This document shows, in pieces, positions 23,120 to 35,567 of a stretch of 64,000 bases of DNA. Under the pieces are notes generated by a model. That model was given only the letters and a program-made list of their open reading frames with translations. It had not been told where the DNA came from and made no database searches. The first letter of the stretch is position 1. Each line of letters opens with the position of its first letter. The position numbers and the translations under genes were made by a program. The DNA comes from Acanthaster planci (lineage: Eukaryota > Echinodermata > Asteroidea > Valvatida > Acanthasteridae): assembly GCF_001949145.1 (NCBI RefSeq), contig NW_019091362.1:3458430-3522429 (forward strand). Reading direction: 5' to 3'.

Positions 23120-23482
23120 GCAAGTACAGCCTACGCACATTCGTGAATTATCTCATTGGTGATCGCACTGCAGCTGCTTCTGAGGTACATGCACGAGCGA
23201 ACGTGCAAAGCTACAGCATGCACAGTGTACGTACCGGTCCCCGAGTGAGTCTGCACCGTTCGCACACTGAACCCACAACGTCTTATAAGCCAACAATAAT
23301 TCAAGAAATGAGGTCCCAGCTCCATTATCGGTGTCAAGATGTCTGCTATCTGCAATCGTGTGGCTAGCGCTACTAAGGTGAAGGCCGCTCTGCAGAACGA
23401 CTCGGTGCCACTTCTTACCCATACCCGGCAAGGATCAGCTTCCCGATGATAGTTCCAAATCGGCTGGGTATTGTCTCGACAG
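23120..23482 (+). promoter_or_regulatory. Candidate promoter and first exon, unassigned
   Basis: This CpG-richer stretch in AT-rich surroundings ends in a good donor (CTCGACAG|GTAAGAT, border 23482/23483). An ATG at 23339 opens a 36-codon frame beginning MSAICNRVASATKVKAALQN and stopping at 23449. It could be a non-coding or uORF-bearing first exon of Gal3ST-2, whose coding exon at 35374 has an upstream acceptor, or a decayed exon of something else. I do not recognise the peptide. Confidence 0.3.
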
Positions 23483-24189
23483 GTAAGATAAGGTGATCGG
23501 AAACGGCAGAATTAACGAGACGCGCAGAGCGGTTCAGCTTCGCTGGCTGTTCTTGATAATTGGGAGAGAATCTTTCATTGCGAAGTGCAGAAACCGTGGT
23601 TCATGCATCATACGTCACCCGCATTGTTTGATCACAATGGGGGTGATGGAAGGGAATGACATTCAGTTCGTTTACCACACGGAGCCCCACGAATAGCCGT
23701 CCAGTGATCGCATTAAATATGCAATCTTTTCAGTAAATTTGCAGTCCTTACTTTCATGACCCGCTACAATTTATACTGCCAAAATGGGCAAAAATTGCTT
23801 TGATTTATCGTATGCCCTTCCCCAAAGACCTCTCAAACCCTTTCAGTTCTGTGAAAGGAAAACATTCCAAAGCTACAATGGTAATTCTGGAACGAAATAC
23901 ACCTTTTAAAAAGTAAGAAAAAAATGAATTGTTGATAAAGGAACATTCATTTGTATAAATATTATGATCACAAAATATTGCAAATTTTGGTTGTGAAGAG
24001 CTCAGATGCAGCAGTGAGCAGGAGTGAGTTTTCCAAGTATAATGTAACGGTAACTAAGGCTTGTGAAAAAGTTAAATTGTAACCAGGACATCTTCTTTAA
24101 AGGCAACGACCTGGCCAGTTTAATCTTAAAAGAATCTTTCTGAAAGGCAGGGATTGAAACGTGTTGCCCTCCATTGGTGTCTCTACATT

Positions 24190-24732
24190 TTGTTGAAGTT
24201 TTTACGAAGTGAAAAAAAACCACGAAATCTTGCCAAATGGACATTCTGAGGGAAACATCGTGTTTGAATATACCAGCCATTTTAGTAAATACTAATGATC
24301 GCTTCTATGTTTCGGATTGAGGAATTTTTACAAAGTCGTGAAGTGTAAGACTTGAAAAATACTAATCCATACTTAGTTGCAGATATATTGTCTTAATTAG
24401 ACAGTAATTCATTAGTAAAATTATTTTTCACTTTGTGAAAACAGGAAAACTCGAAGGTCTTTAGTTTGCCCTTTTTGATTGTTTTCTTTTCGTGAAAAAT
24501 TATGCAAAAATATGTGCCCTGTTAACAATGTGCCTTTTTTCACTTTGTGAAAATGGAGAAATGCAGAAAACAAGCTTTTTGTTAGTTGTTTGTTTACAGT
24601 TACTAGAAAAGTAAACAACATTTTTTTGAAACTCTGCCCATTTGTTCTTTGGATCAAAAGAAGAAAATTGGTAGGAAAAACTCCAAATCAAAAAATTATC
24701 GATTATCCAGGCTTTTTCACATTGTGAAAACA
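24190..24732. repeat. Cluster of TTTTTCACTTTGTGAAAA palindromes
   Basis: Three near-identical imperfect palindromes occur at 24424-24441, 24535-24553 and 24713-24730, with weaker relatives at about 24197-24219 (reverse orientation) and 24490-24505. They may be diverged remnants of one short tandem element. Confidence 0.6.
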
Positions 24733-27700
24733 CCCGACAATTTGCATGTTGATGAGATCCAGTTGGACATACTGTCAGTGTCAATCAACCATGTTGAAGT
24801 ATAGTACATGTACATTCCGTTTAATGTAGTCAGTGAACAATTTACTGCAACTTCTGTGTTTCACATTTTCCCAAAGCATTTTATTGTATGATGGAGCAAT
24901 GTACATGTATGCGTATCTGATGATGAGGTCCCAGACCATCAAACTCAACAAAATGTTTTAACGAAAACCATAGTCTTATTGAAAAGAAAAGATGCGCTCT
25001 TTTGGAGTTGGTTATAACTTAACTTGCAGCTCTCAGGGTGTGTACAGACTGTAATAAAATTAGAAAATTCAGGACTGTTTGGGTTAATACAGTCATGAAG
25101 CAAGCATCTCTGAAAAGTAGGCCTATCAAGGTTGCAAATGAGCATGTGCATATATATCTCAACACATGCAGTACAATGCTCATGCATTTGCTTGTGCCTG
25201 GACAAGAATCAGAAATACATAACCCACAGACGGAAGGAAGGGAGAATATACCGGTGCATGTAGTAAGCCTACATGTAATTAGCAGTACAGCGTTCCACTG
25301 TACACTGTACATTAGTTGGTACACCCCCTCCTGCAGAGAGCTCGCTTGGCACCCCGCACACATGATCCATTGGCCAGTTGCAGGTCTTCAAACATGCAAC
25401 AGCACCTGCCGAGGAAAAAATGACGCCTTGCTGAATGGCATTTTGACAAACACCTCATAATGCTCATAAATGGATTGCATAAGTCACACATCTTGAGGAC
25501 TTTTCGCCTGAAAGTGTTGAAGATTATCAGGGGTAATTTTATAAATCTGGGGGCTATCTTTGTCCCTCTTCCCTGCCACAGGGCATGATTTGTGTCAATT
25601 CTGTGCATGTATTTTAGGTATAAAGTGAATTTCCAGATCTTTTCGCGTAAAACTTGCTTCAAGTCATTTCTGTAGATTCTTTGATGGCAAAGGAAACCTG
25701 TAGAGTTACAAATTCTCATTTCAGTTTTCAGTCATTCTTAACATAACAGAACTTAACTTAGGGTTTGCCCTATGTAATTTGGATGGCCCTACTTGTGCAT
25801 GTGCTTTGTGTCATTGCGTACATTTCCTGTTTTAATTATGCAGGTCACTTGAAGGACAACCTTAAATTGGACCGATCAAAATATTTTTAGTGTGGAGGTT
25901 GCACACTTACAGTGTACGTGTATGTACATATATGTCCACAAATGTATTCATTGTACAGGTACATGCATTGACAAGTAGAAAGTTGTTATCTGAGAAAAAA
26001 AATCTATTGCTATTTTTTTTTCATGGCTCAAGCTGGCCCAGTCTGAATAATGTTAGGGCCAGGTGCTCTGTCTGTTAGAAAACTTATGCTAATACTTAGG
26101 TAAGGTGCAAGAATAGTTATACAGTCTTGTAGATTTGTGTTTAACCACCACAGATCCTGTCGGTCTGGAAACATTGATTTTTTTTTCACATTTTAATCAA
26201 GATATTGGACAAAGGGAAATTTCACCAAAGCAAGGCCACTGTGGATCGTTACAGATATTTGGTAGATATTGATTGTGGCACTAGAATATGGCTTGGGTAC
26301 TGCCAGTGTGAGGAAATCCATGGGTCAGGTGTCAGTCAGAAGTCTCAATGACCTCCGGGACTGAGCCTGGAAGTCCAGTGTTCTCATACGTGTATAATCC
26401 AGGCCAGATTTCTCAATTCAGCTTTCATGGTCTGCTGCAGGAAGTCACCAGTACGCACAGGTCGTTGCCTATCAATACTTCCATGAAAATGTAAGAAACT
26501 TACAGTCCCAGAAATTGAGAATCAGCGATTCTTAACTCACTTATTGGTTAATTCCACAAACCCTTGGACAGAGTTAAAAATGGAATGTCTTTTATAACTT
26601 TAGAACCACAAGTGTCACAGCTGTACAGACGATATCAAATTAAACATGAACAAGACCTTTGACTTGAGTGGTGTGTCAGTGAGGTACAATCCCACCCGAG
26701 TAAGCTTGTGACTTTTTTCGCAAACTCTCGGACAAGCACTGAGCATACAGTGTTTGTTAATATATACGTTGGGTAAGGGCAAAACCCATTATATAAATCC
26801 ATTCAGTTTGTTCCAATTCATCTCTAAGGCTCTGATTGGATTTGGTTTGAATTCAGTGTCTGCTGCTTCAGGTTAGTTTGCTTAGTGTACAACTTTAAAA
26901 CCCACGTTTTGCATGTGTTCTTACAGTGCCTGATCAATTTAGCTGCAGTGTGTGGAGACGCATACTGCACATCTTTCCTATATCATATATATTTCATGGC
27001 TTGATGTCCGGTTCGTATCAATTGCAGTTAGCTGTTTGTGTAATGTTAAGCAGGAAGCTCGTTTCTCGGTTGAACATATGTGACTTTCCTCTGCTGGACA
27101 GCAAATTACGCTCATGTTGGACCTCAGATTGGTACTTACAGATGACTATCTTCATGTCTTGATCTTCATGGATTCCACTGCGGTGAAATTTTGACTTCTT
27201 TGGAAGTGAAATATCATCTTGTTATCCAAATGCATCTTTTGAATTTATGGCATGCCTAAATTGATTTCCTGGCGATGAAATTCTGAAATCTGCGACGGTG
27301 AAATTGAGTATATAATGCCTCCAGTGGCATTTAAGCCAGTAAAATGAGAGAGCTGTTTGCTAGCCTGATGTCCCAGAAGCTCTCTGTCAGTTTGTTGTTA
27401 GTGGCTTATTGAAAATGTTGAGTTTGGCTTTAGCAAAATTTGTTATTGTGGTGAAACAATATAGCCAGGGTCAACCCCAGTCCCAGGTAAAAATTGCTTA
27501 GGGAAGGCAATGTACCAGCAGACTTAATATATGCCTATGTTTTTCGTTTCCATATTTTGATCTCTTCCAAATTTTCCAGCCACAAAGTCCTTTAGTCATC
27601 TGTAGATTTACATGCTGTGCAAATGTTAAGATTTGTTTTCTTTTTTTGGTAATTGTACATGTACATGTACTTTATATTTGTGCCTTGGTACTTGGTTCAT

Positions 27701-30496
27701 TGAGTCATTTAAATGTCAGTTTCTTTTAAATTTGTTTCATTATGATCAAAATACTTCAATACGATATACTCATCTTCTCAGTGGGCAGGTAAAAAGTACC
27801 TGTACTCCAGGCATTAAGGAAATTGCATGGGAAAAAATTAACAGTAAAGCTCGGATCTGTTTGATGTAGGCATAGCTGTATTATTAGTAACTTACATTGG
27901 AAGCAATATCGTGAAACATTTACAACCCACTCATGATAATAGCGGTACTTGAAGTATTGATTCATGTACAATGTAGCCAAGTGGGTCAACGATTCGGTTA
28001 TCGTGTTCACTCAAAAATAAGTCGCGTCAAGGACATATTTTGGAGTAAAAACCCGTTTACAGGGGCGGTGTAATTCGCCAGTAAGGAAGAAATTAATTAC
28101 GAAGGGTTTAAGTCAGAGTAACAAGGGAGTACATGTAGCTGCCCGAGACATACTGTACTTCATTTACAGTGTCATTGAGTAGGAGTGTAATGGAGATTAT
28201 CATAACTGATAGACAATACAAATAAGGGGATATTTTGGTGTCTGTGGAGCTTGTTTGGACAAGTTGTTGTTGTTGGGACATGATCATCATGTACATGTAG
28301 ATGATCATCTCTTGCAGTAGAGAATGAAATTGTTCATATGACGCAAGAATTGGGGCAGAGAGAACCCCCCCCGCCTTTGTGTTGGTCACTGTTTGATCGG
28401 AATCTCAGGAATTCTTTACAGACTTCTGGGGGGGGGGATGTGTGTTACTTTTTTAGGTAACAATAGTCTAGAGTGTGTATAGGGATCGGACATGTGGGGG
28501 TGGGTACCCATCGGCCCGCATATCGTGCACGGTACCAAATTGTTCCGAACCAAAAGCTCACAAAAATCCAACCACAGCAAATACCGGCACATACATGTAG
28601 TATACGCAGTTTAACAAATAATGGACGTACATTTACTCTCCCTCCCTTTTTTTCCCTGCTAGTTTTAATGTTGTGAATACCAGTACCTTGACAGCTCCTC
28701 CGATAAATAACAGCATGGACACATAATCAACTTATGTATTTATACCTTGACATTTACCAGTGCTAGAGAAGTTCTCTAGGTACATGTATGTACATGTACA
28801 TATATGCAGCTGGATGCTTAATGTCCATTCTGGTGACAGAATAGGCGTTCAGACAGTGCCACAAATTTCAGAACAAGACAGGTTCAACAGTACTCGACCA
28901 ATTTAAAGAGTACAGGAAGTTGCCGCTTGTAACTAAAACAATGGAAGGAAAGCAATGTGCATAAAGTAAAAGACATTATCTGCTTGATCCAAGTCCGTTC
29001 ACCCAGAAAGACCTACGTGTACATGTACTGGTTTGTATACATTTATTGACAGGTACGTTGTAGTTCCAAATGCTATCCAGTACACATTTTAGAGCCTGTA
29101 TGTAAGCAAAAAATGTACGTAGATCATACAGATTCGTCCTGAAGGAGAGAAGTGAGTCTTTCTATTTGTTGAATTTTCCAAGATACCAGTAGCAGTCTGT
29201 ACCTTTTACATTCAAAATGGCCGACAGTTATTCATTTCAAAATGAAATCCTCTCCATAATTCACATGTACTGGGTATTTTATTTTGACCTCACGTACATG
29301 TACATGTTATCATTTTTTTTTCAATAAAACCAAGATTGTTAGAAGCAAAAATAAGGCTTTTGGGGTAAAAGATTGGGCTTCAGAAAAGGTTGCAGAAAGG
29401 GATGATCAGCTGATATATATTTTTTACTTGGCCTAAAGTAGCTCTGTTTTTGTGGTTTCCAGTGACCCTCCTAAATCCTCCCAAGATGTCCGTTGTGCAA
29501 GAAACCAATGACACATGGAGGAGTTTTTCCTTCCTCCATTGAAATTGAACTTCAAAAGGAATTTGAGGGGCATGTAAATTTGTGGTAGCTGGGCTTCTCT
29601 TCACTTTAGCCTTGTAAATTTACTCTCAGTGGAGTTGAAGGCCGTCATCAGCTCAGTCTGTTTTTCTACTGTGGAAAGATCACGTTGTCAACCATGAAGC
29701 CAGAGTTGGGGACATATCCATCTGGTGTCAATTTTGGAGCAAGGGATGCAGATGGAGACGAAGCCATGATTTGGAAGAAAAAGGCCCCCCCGTACTACTG
29801 TAGCTCCCCCGTGTTTTGTTAATCCGTTTGTATTTGGATTCTACGTTTAACATCACAATGGGTTGAGAACATTGTCAGAGGCAGTCGATGTATGGTGCTG
29901 GCCTTTTTTTTTTTCAATGTATGCACAATGTACCCCCCCCAGTCTCCTTTTATTGTACAGTACATACATTCTCACAAAGAAGGTGCCCTCCAGTGACAAT
30001 GTTGTGCATTTCCCACTGCCGAGGTGGTGCCAGCTTTTAAACATGAAGTCCACTTCATCCTTTTATTCCTATGTTACCAATGTGAGTTCTGGTCCGTGGT
30101 CAGTGGAACAATATGTACCCCCAAACATGACTCTCTGAAATCCCTTTGATTTACTGCCTTTCTGTGCTGGGTTGTGAGGCATTAAAGCCCATGCGTTAAC
30201 AGAACCTTTATACTGTACAAGTATTATTTCCCTGGTACCTGCATTTCTACCTAGTCAGCCCTGCAAATATGCAGTGCACTTGAGGCTGTGATTTTTATTT
30301 TTTTGGTGGTGGGTCAGAACAAACAATGTTATGTAATCATGTCAACTGGGAGGACTTTACATCAGGCTTGTCAAGGTGCTAGGTTTCCAGATGTGTATGG
30401 AGGAATAAGAACACTGTGCTATAATTTGGATGCCCAGGAAGCTTTGGACCACTGCTCCTGTAAATGTTTGGGGTACCTTCACAAGGTATCAGCAGG
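24733..30496. other. Intergenic, no gene recognised
   Basis: AT-rich sequence with many TACATGTA-type steps (for example 28789-28801 and 29294-29307) and homopolymer G or C runs. Frames of up to 140 codons near 25.0-25.7 kb lack family resemblance and splice context. Confidence 0.5.
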
Positions 30497-31356
30497 TGGG
30501 TCATTCTATGAATTTGGGGTCTGGTTTGTGACATATTTCTGTCCCTGTTACACTGATGTATGTGATTTGACAAGGGGTATACGTGTACATGTATCATTTA
30601 AATTGACTTCAAGCTAACCTCAAACTGTACCTTAGTTCATTCTGTGCATAGCCACGGCATAAAAAAGCACAAACGGTTTTGCCTTTTGCACGCACATCCT
30701 ATTCCCTGAATACACTGAGATTCCCTGGACCCCGTCTTTGGAATAGTATTGATGGTAATATGAAGTCCCAGTCATCTCTGGGATGCTTGAAGAGCAACTG
30801 CTGTAAAAAAAACACCCAGTTTCTGATTGTCTGAGATAGCTTCTTCTCTTTTATGATTCTAATCTTCTTTTTGTTCTTCTATCGTTTCTAGTCTTTGGTA
30901 ATTCCAATTTTTGTTACATCTCAGTCTATTGGTTCGTCTTTGTTTTGTTTTTTCCTTGTTTTGTTTTGACTGTATTGTACTGCAATTGTCTTTTTTTATG
31001 TATAATCTGTTGTCAGTCTTGTCTGTTTTTTTGTTGTTGTCTTAATAAGACATTTCTGTATAAGACTTTGTCTCCTGAATATGCCTCCGTATTTGCCCCC
31101 TTTTATTTCAATGTCTCATTGTCTTATTTAACTTGCACTCTTGTAGTCATAAATCTTTCATTTATTGACCTTGTGTATAACTTGATAGATATATATTGCA
31201 AAATGGAAATAAATGTTGAGTCAATAAAAATAAATGTTTTGTTTGGCAGGTACATGTAATTTTCATGAATATTTATGCACTCTTGGAAAGTAAAGAATGT
31301 GTTCTGATGTAACAAGGACAAGAAAAAAGTGAGCCCCAAATTTATAGAATAAGCCA
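30497..31356. mobile_element. MITE family M1, copy split by a 0.6-kb insertion
   Basis: The left half (30497 to about 30600) has TGGGTCATTCTATGAATTTG and CTGTCCCTGTTACACTGATG. The right half (about 31238-31356) has GGCAGGTACATGTAATTTTC and ends CCCCAAATTTATAGAATAAG plus CCA. The order and sequence match the intact copy at 31517-31741, so the middle is an insertion. Confidence 0.65.
30620..31236 (+). mobile_element. Insertion inside M1 copy, possible non-LTR retrotransposon 3' end
   Basis: This T-rich, frame-poor sequence finishes in AATAAA-like steps (GGAAATAAATGTTGAGTC, then AATAAAAATAAATG), a tail style typical of retroposed 3' ends. There is no reverse transcriptase frame. Borders are approximate and a decayed non-coding insert is equally possible. 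Confidence 0.35.
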
Positions 31357-31516
31357 TTTGTCTGTAAGCTGCCATATTGTTCCAAACAGATTGATGTTTT
31401 GGTATGTACATGGATTCCATTACATGTACCGATACATGTAGCTCATTAGAATGTTGTGATCAATAATATACATGTAGTATTGTTGTTGTCACCAGGTAAT
31501 GGCAGGAATCAATTCA

Positions 31517-31741
31517 TGGGTCATTTCTGAATTTCTGTTACACCTGATGTGTGATTTGACAAGGGATATCGTTTACAGGAACCAACTACAAACAACGTGT
31601 ATTTTTTTAGGTGTTTGGCAGGTACATGTAATTTTCATGAATACTCTTGGAAATTAAAGTATGTGTTCTAAACTTACAGAATGGTATGACAGATGTAACA
31701 GACAGAAAAGAAATTGAACCCCAGATTTCAAGAATAACCCA
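31517..31741. mobile_element. MITE family M1 (about 225 bp)
   Basis: The left end TGGGTCATTTCTGAATTTCT and the right end CCCCAGATTTCAAGAATAAC plus CCA are inverted repeats. Internal inverted segments GTTACACCTGATG and CAGATGTAACAGACAG extend the foldback. It shares the body GGCAGGTACATGTAATTTTC with the other M1 copies. Confidence 0.75.
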
Positions 31742-32210
31742 TGATTATTTCAAACCAATTCCAAATTCCAAGCTTAATGTTTGGTATGTAACATTGCCAG
31801 TACACGCAACTCATTAGAATATTCCTTCCTAATCAATAATACAGTATTGTTTTTGTCACCAGGTAATGGCATTCATTGAGATTTCAGATGATTCCACAAA
31901 CAGATCAGTGTTTTGGAGACCTGTTTGTTTCATATTGATCTGGACTGTGATAAGTGATCTGTTGTTGGTTCTTGACATCAGAGCCTGCCTAATGGATAGA
32001 GGGAACCAGCTTTTGGATCACTGACTGCAATCTGGATCCATGTGAAACAGGCCGGCCCTTGGTCTACCTCCATGGTGTTACGTATCAGTTGATGTACTTT
32101 GTAGCTCACAAGAAATTTGTTCCTGATCAATAAGGCAATATTGCTTTCTTAACCTGGTACTGACAGGTATTGATATGGATTTTGTCTCAAAGCTGTCAGT
32201 TACCGGTCAA

Positions 32211-32256
32211 CACCTCGCTTCCTTCACCTCACTTCCTTCACCTCGCTTCCTGCACC
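32211..32256. repeat. 14-bp minisatellite, three units
   Basis: CACCTCGCTTCCTT, CACCTCACTTCCTT and CACCTCGCTTCCTG follow one another directly, then a partial CACC. Confidence 0.9.
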
Positions 32257-35083
32257 TTCTGCAACTGCATGCAAGAAATAGAGGAATTTGATGCAGTTAG
32301 CTTGTTCTCGACTAGTAGGAAAAATTGAGTCCTAAAATCTGTCTCATCTTTGTTTGTGTACATTTTCGTAACACTTCACTGTCCATTTTGGAAAACACAG
32401 TTCTTGATTGTGGGTGTTGGTATGCATGTACTACAGCTTGTTTACAGTGAGTAGGGTAACCAACGGCCGGTTTGTGAAGGGAAAGCTTGCTCTTATTACG
32501 TTTCCTTTTTGCTCCCATTGGATATTGTGTTACTTTGTTGATGAAACTATAGGAGGGACAATTTCTGACATTCTGCATTGTTACCACGTTTAATGTTGAA
32601 ATTTTAGCCGATGCAAACTTTCAGTACACATATGCCTGTGTACTTTGTGTGGCCATTTTTAAGGGGTCAGCCGCTTTTGTCATCCTCAAGAGAAGTGTAC
32701 AAAATATACTCTTTCCTCTCAACATCCCTTCCTTCCCTGCCTGAAAGCAAAAAAAAGACGATTGGCGATCTTCCAAGCAAAAGAAAGCATACACAAGTGG
32801 TAAACACCTCCCCTACATCTACTGGTCCACATTTTGTGTGCTCATGAAAAGGACCCCCCCCCAAGAAAAGGATGACCCCTGGGACTGCCGTTGTGCCCAC
32901 ATTTTCGTGTGATAGTTCAGATTCCCGTATACCGTAGCACCAGGTACATGTAGAGAGAGAAACAGCCTCTGTCCGGTTGTAGATAAATTTCACCAAAAAT
33001 ATATAGTTTTCTGTATGAATAACTTTTGTTCAGTCCGTTCATAACGATGATATGCTGTGCATATTATGCTGTTCCTTTTTTCAGTTCAAAACCAAAAAAG
33101 ATCTGTCATTCCATACTTCTCAGATAGGAAGTTGACCTAAATCCTTGTGTTGACCAGTATTGGAATCGAGTCTTCAAAGCCTAGTGTAGACTCCTTGTGT
33201 GTTAGTCGGAGCTTAAGTTACACGTACGTGCAGTACACAACATCACTAGAACAAAAATTGAATTAAATGAATAGGTAAATGGTCCACTTTCCAAACGTAG
33301 CATAAAATACAACATAGGATGTTTGCAACATCTTTTGTAGCCTTTGGTTAACAGCATTTAGTGATCAAATGAATATTTTGTACTTTTTCTTTTTCTTTGA
33401 AGGTGTCCAATTTTCTCGATTCATTTACTGACACCTGAAGCATCGCCTATTTTGTCTGTTATGGTAAACTTTTCTGGACAACGGAAACTGCCCAACTCCT
33501 TGTGATCTGCTGACAGTACAAAAGATCCCAAATTGCAACTTGAACTTCAACAGCCGGCAGTGTAAAATAGAACATGTATTTTTTTTTTGTAAATAATTCT
33601 TTGGTATTAACTACTGTTATGTTGCAAAATATGAAGATAAGTTGATGATAATATTAGATGACAGACTACAAATGAAAGTCACATCGCTGATTGAATTGCA
33701 TGAAAAGAACCACACAACCAATTACACAGTCTCACTGTCTTGCATAAACATGCATAAATTTATACACAGAAAAGTGGTTTTCATTTGGGATTGGCACCTG
33801 CATTCAAGATCTGTAAGAGTTTGTAGAGGATCAGAAATTAGCATCCCCCAAAAACTGCTGTCCTTGATCTTGTTGCACTCATTCAGTTGGAATGAATCAT
33901 GAGTACATGTACATGTATGTCAATTGGACACCTTTGATGACTCGTTTAAGATTTTAACACTCTCCCAGCTAATTAAAAACAAAAACAAGGCATCATTCAC
34001 TATACATAGGAGATATTTTTCACAAATAATGGCACCAACTTGATTCTATATTCAACATTATCAAACTAAAAAAGTATGTGCAAAATTGAGTAAAGTATGT
34101 TCTTTTCGTTTTGACTTTTAATTACGGTTAGTCATGTTCCGTCCTCTAGCATGTCCAACATAAAAGCTGCACTTAGACGTTTCTTCCCCAAAACCCCCAA
34201 ATGCTTCACTCAGTCACTTAGTGTTTGTAAATGAAACAAACATAATCTTTGTTTCCATGAGATTAAGGGACTGGCTATAAATCTTTGAATGTCTGTCTCT
34301 GTGACAGAGCCATATTTGTTGTATTAAACTGATTTACAGTAGAAGAGGAGGTAGAATGTTGATATTAAAAGCAAACCACCAGCGCTGTTGCCATGGTTCT
34401 CACTGTGGGGAGGGGGGAGTGAAGGAGTTGGATTTTACGGGAGGAACATGTCCCAGTATTTCCTTTAAAAATTCTGTTATTTTCTTTGTTTTTCAAATAT
34501 CCAATCAAGTAGGATGGGGGGGGGAAAGTGACAGTTTTTCATGGGGGTGTGCCCCCAGGCCCCACCATCCCTCAACCAAGCCTAATGTGATGTGTATTTT
34601 GTGCAACTTGATACATGTACACATGTTGACACATGTTGAGTGATAGTTTCGGTGCGTTTTTGACAAATTGTCTTTGTTTTGCTGTATGTTGTTTATTGAT
34701 AAGAACCCATGTCCAAAAGAGCAAGCTTTTCAATGGGCATATTTTAAGTATCTTTGCTTTTTTTGCAATGTGTATTCTCTGCTTTTAAAAAATTCAACGC
34801 ATGTTTCACTGTCAAGTTAGATAATAAACACAGTATGCATTGAATATCTAAGCAAGCATACATGAAGGTAAACATAGCAACACATTTCTGTCTGTCACTT
34901 CTCCAAGTATAAATTTACAGATGTGTGTGGGAAATGCACAAGGCATGATTGACCATGCGTACACCTGTCTTCAATGATTTGAGTTGTTCTTCAGTCAAGG
35001 AGATAGTAAAAGTATGCTTATCGTCTGCATGCAGAGTCAAGATGTGCTAGTGCATGGACACATAGCTCTGTATTGCCACACAT

Positions 35084-35325
35084 GGGGCCAATTTCATAGA
35101 GCTGCTTAAGAACAAAATTTGCTTAAGCGGGAAAAAACTTTGCTTAATAAACAAAGGTTACTTGCTCAAACTCTATCTGGTTGTCATGCTAATCAAAAAA
35201 CAGCTCAATACAATCCCAAAACAATATACATCACATGGAATTTTGGCTGGTTACCTGATTTATCAAGTAAGGTTTTTTCTGGTTAAGCAAATTTTGTACT
35301 GAAGCAGCTCTATGAAATTGGCCCC
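35084..35325. mobile_element. MITE with GGGGCCAATTTCATAGAGCTGCTT ends (242 bp)
   Basis: The terminal inverted repeats are about 24 bp: GGGGCCAATTTCATAGAGCT at the left and its complement AGCTCTATGAAATTGGCCCC at the right, each continuing into GCTT/AAGC. Ends of this style are, from memory, widespread in marine deuterostome genomes. It sits about 50 bp upstream of the first Gal3ST-2 exon with a coding start. Confidence 0.85.
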
Positions 35326-35397
35326 TGGAGCCGCATCATCTTATGTTGCCACTGTCTTGCCTTGTCTTTCCAGGGCTTGCTGACGTCCACTTGCACC

Positions 35398-35567
35398 ATG
35401 GGTGTTGTGATGCGCACTTTCTATTTGGTCTGTCTACTGGGCGTCTTGTTATTCATCTGCATTGTCCTGCTGATGGAGTCCAACCAGCATGCTCACAAGA
35501 TCCACGAAGGCGTTCATGATGAGCACCCCACATGGAGGCAACGCAGGAGACCAAAGGTCCACGTTCA
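35398..35567 (+). CDS. Gal3ST-2 coding exon 1 (signal anchor)
   Basis: The exon itself starts at 35374 after the acceptor TTGTCTTTCCAG, implying at least one upstream non-coding exon. The ATG in TTGCACCATGGG has an ideal context, though M5 is also possible. It encodes MGVVMRTFYLVCLLGVLLFI and ends RPKVHV plus CA before GTAAGT. Confidence 0.85.

Noticed and set aside
25038-25719. Frames of 140 and 135 codons on opposite strands
   Set aside because: They overlap each other, are Cys-rich translations of TACATG-rich DNA, and lack any domain.
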